DNA from: a bacterium | GTDB taxonomy: Bacteria > JAMCPX01 | Length of the DNA stretch: 8,629 bases | Direction: 5' to 3' | NCBI GenBank assembly: GCA_021789095.1 | Contig: JAJYJX010000110.1 | Location: forward strand, 1-8,629 | Part shown: positions 1-7,633 of the stretch, one piece after another | Layout: every line of letters starts with the position of its first letter | Position numbering within the stretch: the stretch's first letter is position 1 | Made by a program: the position numbers and the translations under genes | Notes under the pieces: model-generated | What the model saw: the letters and a program-made list of their open reading frames with translations, nothing else | Told to the model about the DNA's origin: nothing | Database searches by the model: none

Positions 1-66
1 ATCGCCATCAATCCTGACAGTTCCATAGAGCTTATTAAAAACGCTTTTGATGCAGAGTTCAGGTAG
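1..66 (+). CDS. C-terminal tail of an unidentified upstream protein
   Basis: Frame 1 is open from the first base to a TAG at 64-66 and encodes 21 residues ending in NAFDAEFR. The stop lies 17 bases inside rsmI if rsmI starts at the ATG at 50, which is the kind of short overlap expected of translationally coupled genes. Too little remains to assign a family. It could be a chance open frame, but the overlap geometry and the lack of any other upstream space for an rsmI ribosome binding site make a real gene end more likely. Confidence 0.5.
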   Translation: MAINPDSSIELIKNAFDAEFR

Positions 67-841
67 ATTATTTATCGTTTCAACCCCCATAGGCAATCTT
101 GAAGACATCACAATAAGAGCCATTGATACACTTAAAAACGTTGATAGTATAGCCTGCGAGGATACCAGGACATCCATAGTACTTCTGAACAAATATTCCA
201 TTAAAAAACCGCTCATAAGCTTCCATAAATATTCGAAAAAAGAGAAAAGTACAGAGCTTATAGGTTATATAAAACAGGGCAGGGACATCGCCTTGATCAC
301 GGATGCAGGTACGCCGGGCATATCGGATCCAGGTGCATTTCTTGTGAGACGGGCATTGGAAAACGGAATAAAAGTCATACCAATTCCCGGTGTTTCTGCA
401 GTGACATGTGCAATTTCAATCAGCGGTACAGGAGAAAAGGGATTTATATTTCTCGGCTTTATGCCTTCCCAAAAAGCAGAACAGAAGAACACCGTAAAAA
501 AATATTTCACAATCGGCATGCCAGTTGTTTTTTATGAGTCACCAAGAAGACTGCTGAACACAATCGGTATGATCAAGGATATAACAGGAAACAATCCGCT
601 ATTTGTATTCAAAGAATTAACGAAGTTTTATGAAGAGAGCATATCGGGAACCATTGACGATGTTATCCATAGATTAAAACAGAGTACGGTAAAGGGTGAA
701 TATACGGTTATCGTTGACTGCAAAGAATCGATATCAAACTCCGGGAAGCAGATTTCTGACAGAAAATCCATTATTGAAGCGTCTTCTTTGTTAACGGGCC
801 TGGACAAGCGCGAGGTGTATAGAAGATTGTTCAAAAAATAA
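50..841 (+). CDS. rsmI: 16S rRNA (cytidine(1402)-2'-O)-methyltransferase RsmI
   Basis: RsmI uses S-adenosylmethionine to methylate the 2'-O of C1402 in the decoding centre of 16S rRNA; it is cytosolic. The protein is about 263 residues, slightly short of the usual ~280 but complete. Diagnostic tetrapyrrole-methylase-fold motifs are all visible: STPIGNLED at 11-19, CEDTRT at 36-41, ITDAGTPGISDPG at 83-95, IPIPGVSAV from 110, and FYESPRR at 161-167, followed by FKELTKFYEE. The C-terminus (TGLDKREVYRRLFKK) matches the family's small helical tail. I chose ATG 50; a TTG at 47 is the adjacent alternative. The gene begins inside the end of the upstream frame and ends 7 bases before the ATG of the glycosyltransferase, so it is likely internal to an operon. 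The assignment is firm. Confidence 0.96.
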   Translation: MQSSGRLFIVSTPIGNLEDITIRAIDTLKNVDSIACEDTRTSIVLLNKYSIKKPLISFHKYSKKEKSTELIGYIKQGRDIALITDAGTPGISDPGAFLVRRALENGIKVIPIPGVSAVTCAISISGTGEKGFIFLGFMPSQKAEQKNTVKKYFTIGMPVVFYESPRRLLNTIGMIKDITGNNPLFVFKELTKFYEESISGTIDDVIHRLKQSTVKGEYTVIVDCKESISNSGKQISDRKSIIEASSLLTGLDKREVYRRLFKK

Positions 842-848
842 ATTGTCC

Positions 849-2486
849 ATGCTTGATTTTATCAAAAAACACTTAAACTGGATCATGGCCATTAGCCTCT
901 CCATGCTTAATATAGCTCTTTCATCTCGTTATATGGGTTTTGTTATGTTCGATCCGGATCCATGGATTGCGCTATACGGCGCTAAAAGGATACTCGAAGG
1001 GCAGTTACTTTATAAAAACTTCTTTGATTTTATTACACCCGGGACCGATTACATGCTTGCAGGCGTATTTTATATTTTCGGATTAAAATTAACAGTTGCC
1101 CATATGGCGGTTATACTTGCGAACGCCATAGTTGTTTCCATAGTTGTATTTATATCTTTTGATATGATTAAAAACAAATGGCTTGGTTTGCTGCCAGGCT
1201 TATTGTTCTCTCTTTATTCCCCTTATTATTATTATGTGAGCCATCACTGGTTTATTCTCCTGCCTGTAATTCTTGCATTATTGACTGGAACAAAGAATGT
1301 AAAAGAGCATGCCCATAAAACACATAATTGGTTTTTTACCGGACTTGCAACAGCAGGTGCGTTCCTTTTTATACAAAGCATAGGATTTACGCTATTCGGA
1401 ATGATACTCCTCTTTATCATCTGGTATTATACTGCTGATAGGCTTAGAGTAAAACCCATTCTGCAGCCGTTGTTGTATTATTCAGCGGGCTTCATGATCC
1501 CCTTAATCCTGGTAGTTATATGTTTTGCCTTATCAGGAAGTCTCGGTGCATTCATCTATGATTCGTTTCTATGGCCGTTTTCACATTACAGGGTAATTAA
1601 TTTGTCCACCCCATACGCTATCCTCAGGCTTCTTGTAAGGGAACTTTCAAGTGAGGGTATTATTATGGGACTGATCTATGCTTTTATTGCATATTTCGGC
1701 ATAGTGTTGTCTTTCATATCTTTTTTGCATGCAGTGATTAATCTTCAGAAAAAGAAGTCAGCAGAATTATCACTCATGGCATTTGTATCGTTCTTTTGTA
1801 TGGGGATTATAATAGGTCTTTTGCCGAATCCACCGGCATTCCATTTAATGGTCTTTTTACCAGTCTATATGCTTGCTGTCATTGTCATATTTGAATACGC
1901 TCCTTTCTGGAGCAGCAGGATCGTCAGGGCAGGTTTCTATTTCTATTTTGTTTCAATAACTGTGGTAATTTCTTATAATGCGTATCGATTTTTCATAGCT
2001 TACAGTAGGCCCTTAAATGCGGTAGAGGCATTTCAAACACCTATAGGGAAAGTAAAGATGTTTAAAGAGTACAAATACTTGCCTATTTCTTATCCATATT
2101 CTTTCTTAAACGAACTACCCATGAAATTACCGAAATATATCTTTGTGATGTACTGGTCGCCGTCTATTTATCTTTTAACAGGTACTGATAATCCTACGCC
2201 GCTCAACACCTACATGCCTTACTATAATACCAAAGGACAGGCGATGTCGGTTATACAGGCGTTGAAGTCAAATCATACAGACCTTGTTATTATGGATAAC
2301 GCAATCGAGTTTGTAAAACATATCGGATGGTGGGTGCAGGACCCGCGGGTATTCTCTCCTGACGACCCGATAGTAAAATATATCAATTCTCATTACCGGC
2401 TGGAAAAAATCATACCCGGGTATAGGATATACAGGCTCATGAGCCCCGTTAAAAAGAATGAAGCTTTGCCCCCTCCCTGCTTATAG
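849..2486 (+). CDS. Polytopic GT-C-like glycosyltransferase (PMT/GT39-like family)
   Basis: Predicted integral inner-membrane protein of 545 residues with about ten hydrophobic helices and a soluble C-terminal domain from about residue 400. The N-terminal layout resembles bacterial protein-mannosyltransferase/ArnT-type GT-C enzymes: a first helix, then a loop with an acidic DPDPW motif at 35-39, then GAKRILEGQLLYKNFFD and TPG at about 44-65, matching the family's usual 'ILEGQ.PYRDFFDFHPPG' pattern. Such enzymes transfer a sugar from a polyprenyl-phosphate donor on the periplasmic side. The C-terminal domain contains YMPYYNTKG and a DLVIMDN segment, plausible as the periplasmic domain. The acceptor and the sugar cannot be read from sequence. 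The start is uncertain: TTG 843 and ATG 849 are in frame and neither has a clear Shine-Dalgarno box, suggesting coupling to rsmI, which ends at 841. Confidence 0.65.
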   Translation: MLDFIKKHLNWIMAISLSMLNIALSSRYMGFVMFDPDPWIALYGAKRILEGQLLYKNFFDFITPGTDYMLAGVFYIFGLKLTVAHMAVILANAIVVSIVVFISFDMIKNKWLGLLPGLLFSLYSPYYYYVSHHWFILLPVILALLTGTKNVKEHAHKTHNWFFTGLATAGAFLFIQSIGFTLFGMILLFIIWYYTADRLRVKPILQPLLYYSAGFMIPLILVVICFALSGSLGAFIYDSFLWPFSHYRVINLSTPYAILRLLVRELSSEGIIMGLIYAFIAYFGIVLSFISFLHAVINLQKKKSAELSLMAFVSFFCMGIIIGLLPNPPAFHLMVFLPVYMLAVIVIFEYAPFWSSRIVRAGFYFYFVSITVVISYNAYRFFIAYSRPLNAVEAFQTPIGKVKMFKEYKYLPISYPYSFLNELPMKLPKYIFVMYWSPSIYLLTGTDNPTPLNTYMPYYNTKGQAMSVIQALKSNHTDLVIMDNAIEFVKHIGWWVQDPRVFSPDDPIVKYINSHYRLEKIIPGYRIYRLMSPVKKNEALPPPCL

Positions 2487-2565
2487 ATTACCTAGAAAGA
2501 CCTGTGTGATGCAAAGGAACAGTTGACCCGCATGCATTGGTATGTTACACGCAACACATGGGTTT

Positions 2566-2577
2566 GGAGGGAATGTG
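2566..2577 (+). promoter_or_regulatory. Ribosome binding site deciding a GTG start
   Basis: A GGAGG box at 2566-2570 is followed after four bases by GTG at 2575, in frame with the downstream ligase. The earlier in-frame ATG at 2542 has no purine-rich box in front of it. The same box-to-start spacing is used by dctQ (GGAGG 7721-7725, ATG 7730), which supports the GTG. Confidence 0.55.
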
Positions 2578-4560
2578 AAGGGTTATCCAAGAAAAGTTTT
2601 CCTGTTGAAAACCGGGCTGTTCCTTATTGGTAGTTCGCTGATTGTGTTAGCCTTTGCACATCTTTTCTTCAGATCATTCTTCAATGAACAAATCCCTGTA
2701 TTGTATATAACCCCGGCAGTATTATTTCTGGTTATATTTTTCGCCGGTATCGTGAGCTTTGTCGCAGCTGTAAGAAAGATCATCTCACATGTTTTCTTTA
2801 TGACCATTGAGCTTTTAATGGGCAGGGGTAATGCTCCCATTATTAATCTTGTGGCAGGGAAGCGCGGTATTTCAATTTTGAAAAGAATGATCCGCGGCAA
2901 GGTCGGGAACGATCAATTGCTCCTTTCTATCCTTGAAGGCACTCCCGGCAAAACAGCAATTATATCAGATGACAGAAAAATCAGTTATATTGAGTTAAAA
3001 GACAGAATAGTCCGCCTTGCCAACGGACTTTTATCTCTTGGCTTGAAGCCGGGTGAAAACTACGCGGTTATGCTCAGGAATGGTCTGGAGATATTAGAGG
3101 CAGGTATTTTTGCTGCAACAGTTACGCGGACACGGGCAGTGCTGGTTAATTATCACCTTAAATCTGATGAGCTTGCCTATATTATAGAAAACTCAAATTC
3201 CAGTATTTTTATAACCTCGCCGGAGTTTTTGCCTGAGATAAAAAAGGCAGAAGAGAAGGCAAAATTTCTAAAACACATTATTATTGTAAAAGATCCATTG
3301 TATAATGACACGGCTATGCTGGCGGGCAGTTCCGATCATGACAGATACATAGGGTATGATTCCATTATTGCAAAATCGTCACCGGAAGAGCCCTTGATAA
3401 CAAATGCCATAATAGAAGACCCTGGGGCGATGCTCTATACAGGCGGGGTAACAGGCCGTTCAAAGGGCACCAACACATTTGGTGTGCTGACTTCTTCTCT
3501 TTTACCCAGGCTTGAAGGAAGCGGTGCACACATAAGGGATGTGATCCGAATGTTCGACAATTTTTCACAGGGACTCGATCTGCATAAACCGCAGCCGAAT
3601 GTCTATCTTGCGGCAGGCCCGATATACCATGCTGCGCCGCTTGCATTTTCTGTAGTTACCCTTATGCTTCGCGGTACTATAGTAACCATGCGCAAGTTCG
3701 ATCCTACGGATGCATTTGATCTTATCGAGAGACACAGGGTGTCTACTACTTTTATGGCGCCTATATTGATCAAGCGCATGCTGAATGTCCCCGACAGAGA
3801 GAAGCGGGATGTAAGCTCCATGAAAGTACTTATATGTGCTGCAGCACCGGCATCACCGGAGTTAAAAAGGTCGGCGGTAGAGTTCTTTGGTCCTGTATTA
3901 TATGAATTCTACGGCTCATCCGATGTCGGCATAAACACCATTCTCAAACCGGAACATTACCTAAAGGATCCTGCAAAATATGCAAGTGTTGGTAAGGCTG
4001 CACCAGGAAATAAGATCAAGATAGTAGACAGCAATAAAAAGGAATGCCCGCCTATGATGCAAGGCGATCTCCTCATAAAGAATTTTGCATGCAGCACACT
4101 TCACTATTACAATGATCCGGAAAAGACAAAAAAAGCATTCATAGACGTCAATGGCGAGAAATATTTTATGGAAGGTGAAATAGCATATTACGATAAAGAG
4201 GGATTTTATTACATAGCAGATCGTAAAAAAGATATGATCATAAGCGGCGGGGCTAATATCTATCCGGCAGAGATAGAGGCTGCTATAAACTCTCATCCTG
4301 ACGTAATGGACGTCGCTATAATAGGCATACCTGATGAAGAATGGGGAGAATCACCCCATGCAATAATAGAGCTGAAACCCGGGATACAGCCATACAGCAT
4401 GGCGGAGGAATTGTCCTCATATTGTAATGAACGCATTGCAGGGTTCAAAAAACCAAAATCTTTTGAATTTGTTGCACATTTACCGAGGGATACGGACGGT
4501 AAAATAAAGAAGAGGATTCTCAGGGAAAAATACTGGGCAGGAAAGGCTGTAAAGGTTTGA
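2575..4560 (+). CDS. Membrane-anchored AMP-binding acyl-CoA ligase-like protein, divergent
   Basis: ANL-superfamily adenylating enzyme, expected to activate a carboxylic acid as an acyl-AMP and then usually pass it to CoA. It has 661 residues from GTG 2575, or 672 from ATG 2542. Residues ~14-32 and ~42-66 form two hydrophobic helices, so the enzyme is probably held in the inner membrane; ordinary ligases lack these. The AMP-binding domain follows: P-loop YTGGVTGRSKG at 288-298, IYHAAPLAF as the A4 motif, YGSSDVG at 446-452, ADRKKDMI with Arg550, and DGKIKKR with the presumed catalytic Lys643. Differences from consensus are the P-loop (usually YTSGTTGxPKG), Asp450 where Glu is usual, and EGE (Glu535) where the ribose-binding TGD Asp normally lies. 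About 20 extra residues appear to follow the P-loop. Most similar in style to FadD-type fatty or aromatic acyl-CoA synthetases; the substrate is unknown. Confidence 0.8.
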   Translation: MKGYPRKVFLLKTGLFLIGSSLIVLAFAHLFFRSFFNEQIPVLYITPAVLFLVIFFAGIVSFVAAVRKIISHVFFMTIELLMGRGNAPIINLVAGKRGISILKRMIRGKVGNDQLLLSILEGTPGKTAIISDDRKISYIELKDRIVRLANGLLSLGLKPGENYAVMLRNGLEILEAGIFAATVTRTRAVLVNYHLKSDELAYIIENSNSSIFITSPEFLPEIKKAEEKAKFLKHIIIVKDPLYNDTAMLAGSSDHDRYIGYDSIIAKSSPEEPLITNAIIEDPGAMLYTGGVTGRSKGTNTFGVLTSSLLPRLEGSGAHIRDVIRMFDNFSQGLDLHKPQPNVYLAAGPIYHAAPLAFSVVTLMLRGTIVTMRKFDPTDAFDLIERHRVSTTFMAPILIKRMLNVPDREKRDVSSMKVLICAAAPASPELKRSAVEFFGPVLYEFYGSSDVGINTILKPEHYLKDPAKYASVGKAAPGNKIKIVDSNKKECPPMMQGDLLIKNFACSTLHYYNDPEKTKKAFIDVNGEKYFMEGEIAYYDKEGFYYIADRKKDMIISGGANIYPAEIEAAINSHPDVMDVAIIGIPDEEWGESPHAIIELKPGIQPYSMAEELSSYCNERIAGFKKPKSFEFVAHLPRDTDGKIKKRILREKYWAGKAVKV

Positions 4561-4672
4561 ATAAATACTGTACCCAATAAATGTTTATAATTCTTCTTTT
4601 TGGGTTATTTACAATAACATACTTCTTACCTTTACACTGAGCAAATAAAAAGCTTGATACATAACCTGCACT

Positions 4673-4678
4673 TATAAT
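4673..4678 (+). promoter_or_regulatory. Possible -10 element upstream of the long-chain acyl-CoA ligase
   Basis: A perfect TATAAT lies 39 bases before the ATG at 4717, within a 156-base AT-rich gap. No good -35 hexamer sits 16-18 bases upstream; the nearest, TTGATA at 4654-4659, is only 13 bases away. It is a weak candidate, since such hexamers occur by chance in AT-rich DNA. Confidence 0.25.
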
Positions 4679-4716
4679 AAGAAAGTATATAAGCAATATT
4701 TCAAGAAGGAGATGTT

Positions 4717-6543
4717 ATGAAATATAAAACAATCCCGGAGATGTTTTATAAGCAGACGGAAGTCAATAAGGGCAAGGTAGTGCGCAGGCACAAGAAGGAC
4801 GGTACATGGATTGATATTACATGGGATGAAGCGCGCGAACGTGTTGAGTCATTTGCACTGGGCTTGATAAAACTTGGTATACATGCAAAAGACAGAGTGT
4901 CGCTCTTATCGGAGAACCGGGATGAATGGTACATAAGTGATCTCGCTGTCCAGAGTGTAGGAGCCGTGCTTGTGCCAATATATGCTACCAATACACCGCA
5001 GCAGATTAAATATATATTGAACAACTCAGAGTCTGTAGCGCTTATTGTTTCCACTGCGCCGCAATTGGGCAAACTCAGGGATGTAAAGAAAGATATCCCC
5101 GGACTTAAATATATCATAACACTTGATGAAGTAGTATCAGACATAGGTAATATTATGCAGTTTAACGGTATTCTCGCACTCGGGAGGTCCTCGGGATTAA
5201 AAGACGAACTTAATAAAAGGATGGCCGGCATATTGTCTGAGGATATTGCCACAATCATATACACATCCGGGACAACAGGCGATCCCAAGGGCGTAATGCT
5301 TACCCATAAGAACTTGTTGTCTAACGCTGAATCTTCATATGAGGTGCTCAAGAGTGAAATTGGTGAGGGGGAAGTAATACTGTCTTTTCTGCCTTTGAGC
5401 CATTCGTTTGCAAGAACAGCGGATTACTATGTGCCTATGTTCCACGGAAAAGGCGTCCAGGTTCTTGCAGAAAGCCTTGAAAAGCTCCCGGAAAACCTGA
5501 TTGAAGTGAAACCAACCATGTTTGTTTCAGTGCCAAGGGTTTTTGAAAAGGTGTACGGCAAAGTCATATCACAGGTAGAAGCAGACAAACCCATGAAGAA
5601 GAAAATATTTTACTGGGCTGTTTCTGTAGGCAAACAGGCAACTCCTTATTATCTTGGGAATAAGCCCCTGCCGTTTCCATTATCAATGAAGCACAGGCTT
5701 GCAGCAGCGCTTGTATTCAAAAAGATCAAGGGAGCTGTCGGAGGCAGGCTGAAATTTGCAACATCAGGCGGCGCACCACTTCCCAAAGAGCTGGGAGAAT
5801 TTTTCTTTGCACTGGGTATTAAGATCATAGAAGGCTACGGACTTACAGAGACATCACCCGTACTTACGGTTAATCCTCCTGATAAATTCAAGTTTGGGAC
5901 TGTTGGCAAACCTATCCCAGGTTGTGAGATTAAGATAGCCACTGATGGTGAGGTTCTGGCGAGAGGACCGATGATAATGAAAGGCTATTACAAAAAGCCT
6001 GAGGCTACAAAGGAGGTAATAGATGAAAATGGCTGGTTTCATACGGGAGACATAGGGTTTATTGATAATGAGGGATATCTGCATATTACTGACAGAAAGA
6101 AGGACATTATTGTAACAGCCGGTGGGAAAAATATAGCGCCGCAGCCTATAGAAAACAAGCTTAAGATGAACAAGTATATAGAAGAGGTCGTTATAATAGG
6201 CGACAGAAAACCTTACTGTGTTGCATTGCTTGTACCATCATATGAGGTATTAGAGGATACAGCAAAAAAAGAAGGGATAACCTATAATTCTAAAGAAGAA
6301 CTTTTATCAAATCCTCATATAAAAACTCTCATGGAAGATGCGGTTGAGGAAGTAAATAAAGGGCTAGCAAGGTATGAAACTATCAAGAAATTTGCATTGA
6401 TACCAAGTCTGTTCACACAGGAAACAGGAGAGCTTACACCTACCTTAAAGGTAAAAAGATGGGCGGTAGAACAGAAATACAAAAAGACTGTAGATGAACT
6501 TTATGAAACTCAATCTTCAAAGCCAGATTCTGAGGCTGAATAA
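4717..6543 (+). CDS. Long-chain fatty acid-CoA ligase (AMP-binding)
   Basis: Activates fatty acids with ATP to acyl-AMP and then to acyl-CoA; peripheral or cytosolic. The 608 residues give the full-length ACSL/FadD15-type architecture, with all core motifs intact: P-loop YTSGTTGDPKG at 182-192 (Lys191), LPLSHSFAR, SVPRVFEKVY, ATSGGAPLP, YGLTETSP with Tyr374 and Glu378, WFHTGD with Asp445, DRKKDII with Arg460, GGKNIAPQPIE (the long-chain-type form of the A8/hinge region), and a C-terminal TPTLKVKRW with Lys578. The start is well supported by AGAAGGAGAT ending a few bases before ATG 4717. It differs clearly from the membrane-anchored ligase just upstream, so the pair is not a recent tandem duplication. 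It is followed after 142 bases by a TRAP-T lipoprotein gene, suggesting a shared role in uptake and activation of a hydrophobic acid. Exact chain-length preference cannot be read from sequence. Confidence 0.93.
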   Translation: MKYKTIPEMFYKQTEVNKGKVVRRHKKDGTWIDITWDEARERVESFALGLIKLGIHAKDRVSLLSENRDEWYISDLAVQSVGAVLVPIYATNTPQQIKYILNNSESVALIVSTAPQLGKLRDVKKDIPGLKYIITLDEVVSDIGNIMQFNGILALGRSSGLKDELNKRMAGILSEDIATIIYTSGTTGDPKGVMLTHKNLLSNAESSYEVLKSEIGEGEVILSFLPLSHSFARTADYYVPMFHGKGVQVLAESLEKLPENLIEVKPTMFVSVPRVFEKVYGKVISQVEADKPMKKKIFYWAVSVGKQATPYYLGNKPLPFPLSMKHRLAAALVFKKIKGAVGGRLKFATSGGAPLPKELGEFFFALGIKIIEGYGLTETSPVLTVNPPDKFKFGTVGKPIPGCEIKIATDGEVLARGPMIMKGYYKKPEATKEVIDENGWFHTGDIGFIDNEGYLHITDRKKDIIVTAGGKNIAPQPIENKLKMNKYIEEVVIIGDRKPYCVALLVPSYEVLEDTAKKEGITYNSKEELLSNPHIKTLMEDAVEEVNKGLARYETIKKFALIPSLFTQETGELTPTLKVKRWAVEQKYKKTVDELYETQSSKPDSEAE

Positions 6544-6568
6544 ATTAAGTACTCATTGGAGAGAGGGC

Positions 6569-6649
6569 ATGGCAAAAAATATTTACCCATCTAACGAGGT
6601 TTACTGCTGTTTATTATTGATCCGGGAAATATTAAAAGGGTATATTTAA
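6569..6649 (+). CDS. Possible 26-residue small ORF between ligase and TRAP-T genes
   Basis: ATG 6569 is preceded by a GGAG box at 6558-6561, with seven bases between them, and opens a 26-codon frame ending in TAA at 6647-6649. The peptide begins MAKNIYPSNEVYCCLLL and matches nothing I recognise. It has no clear signal or domain and contains two adjacent cysteines. It could be a translated leader for the lipoprotein gene or a chance frame; the ribosome binding site is the only positive evidence. Confidence 0.25.
   Translation: MAKNIYPSNEVYCCLLLIREILKGYI
6617..6646 (+). promoter_or_regulatory. Candidate sigma-70-type promoter for the TRAP locus
   Basis: TTGATC at 6617-6622 (4 of 6 consensus positions) and TATATT at 6641-6646 (5 of 6) are separated by 18 bases. 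Transcription would start near 6653, giving a roughly 33-base leader before ATG 6686. The placement in the gap before the lipoprotein gene is sensible, but in AT-rich sequence this remains a prediction. Confidence 0.4.
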
Positions 6650-6685
6650 CGTATACAAGAAGCTAAATAAGAGGAGGAATACGGT

Positions 6686-7558
6686 ATGAAAATAAAAAAT
6701 TTTGTTACATTACTGGTGATTGTTCTGGTCGCGGGTTGTAGTTACATGATGAAGGTGGGTGTAAATGCCATGACCCCAACCTTACAAAAAGTAAACGATA
6801 CTGTTTTAAGAGAAAACGATTATGAGCTTGTTGGTCAGGGATTGCCCGGACAGTTATTATTGATTGACGGATTTCTCAGCATAACGCCGGATAACAGGGA
6901 TCTGCTCGTAATTGCTGCATCAGGCTATTGCGGGTATTCACTGGGTTATGTGGAAGATACGGATCCAAAGAGGGCAAGTGCACTTTATATAAAAGGCAAA
7001 AACTACGGCTTACAGGCGCTTAAACAGGATAGTGCATTCCGCAAAGCACTTGAAAAGGGAAAGTCTTTTGAAGATGCTGCAAAACTTATCGATAGTGATA
7101 CATATGTACCGGCACTGTACTGGACAGCTATGTGCTGGGGATCATGGATAAATCTTAATATGTCGGATCCCATGGGAATGATAGAGGTTCCGAAATTCAA
7201 AGCTCTTATAGACCAGTTATACAAGCTTAATGATAAGTATGCATATGGTGGAGCTCACCTGCTGCTGGCTACATATTATGCACAGCTACCTGCACTTTTC
7301 GGAGGCGGCTTGGATAAATCGGATAAGGAATTCAAGAAGGCGTTTGAGATATCACAGGGTAAGTTTCTTATACAGTATGTTTATTATGCAGAGTTCTACG
7401 CCACACTTGTTAAAAACAAGGCATTATTTGAAAGTGAATTAAAGAAGGTTATTGACGCACCGACAGATATACTTCCGGATCAAACATTTACAAACCTTAT
7501 AGCAAAACATAAGGCGGAATACCTGCTCAAGAATGAAGAAAAGTTATTTTCCTATTAG
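6686..7558 (+). CDS. TRAP transporter TatT component family lipoprotein (TRAP-T)
   Basis: Predicted lipoprotein of the TatT family, TPR-like helical proteins that partner the solute-binding protein of certain TRAP transporters; the Treponema pallidum member Tp0956 is the structural prototype. The 290-residue protein has a Lys-containing N-terminus, a hydrophobic stretch and a lipobox LVAGC with the lipidated Cys at 18. Ser at +2 favours outer-membrane sorting. Family hallmarks are the ASGYCGYSLGYVEDTDPKRA helix pair, YWTAMCWGSW from Tyr145, LPALFGGGLDKS at 201-212 and the C-terminal IAKHKAEYLL from 272. Start: GAGGAGG at 6671-6677, eight bases before ATG 6686. It lies 171 bases before dctQ, and both partner membrane subunits follow, which confirms a transporter role. 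In T. pallidum the T gene is followed by the binding-protein gene; here that gene is absent from the position. Confidence 0.92.
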   Translation: MKIKNFVTLLVIVLVAGCSYMMKVGVNAMTPTLQKVNDTVLRENDYELVGQGLPGQLLLIDGFLSITPDNRDLLVIAASGYCGYSLGYVEDTDPKRASALYIKGKNYGLQALKQDSAFRKALEKGKSFEDAAKLIDSDTYVPALYWTAMCWGSWINLNMSDPMGMIEVPKFKALIDQLYKLNDKYAYGGAHLLLATYYAQLPALFGGGLDKSDKEFKKAFEISQGKFLIQYVYYAEFYATLVKNKALFESELKKVIDAPTDILPDQTFTNLIAKHKAEYLLKNEEKLFSY

Positions 7559-7604
7559 TATGCCTGAAAGGCAATTAAGAAAGGTACTATAGAATAAAGA
7601 TATC

Positions 7605-7633
7605 TTGACAGGCATTGTATGTCATTCTACGGT
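7605..7633 (+). promoter_or_regulatory. Candidate promoter with overlapping inverted repeat before dctQ
   Basis: A consensus -35 hexamer TTGACA at 7605-7610 is followed after 17 bases by TACGGT at 7628-7633, which keeps only the outer T, A and T of a -10 element. A perfect 5-base inverted repeat, TGACA (7606-7610) and TGTCA (7620-7624) with nine bases between, covers the -35 and spacer and could be a regulator site. Both are short enough to arise by chance. Confidence 0.3.

Noticed and set aside
4569-4613. Possible terminator after the divergent ligase: ACCCAA (4572-4577) pairing with TTGGGT (4600-4605)
   Set aside because: Only six pairs across a 22-base loop, with the T-rich run inside the loop rather than after the stem. 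This is not a convincing intrinsic terminator.
4746-5351. A 201-codon open frame on the minus strand inside the long-chain acyl-CoA ligase
   Set aside because: It lies wholly antisense to a gene with intact family motifs, its translation is Ser/Leu-rich with no recognisable domain, and it has no supporting context. It is a codon-bias shadow.
2575-6543. The two adjacent AMP-binding enzymes as a recent tandem duplication
   Set aside because: They differ in P-loop, A5, A7 and hinge motifs, in the N-terminal helices and in length. They are distant members of one superfamily.
7560-7572. Short hairpin TGCCT-GAA-AGGCA just after the lipoprotein stop codon
   Set aside because: A 5-base stem with a three-base loop and no T-tract after it. 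It could slow transcription slightly but does not meet the form of a terminator.
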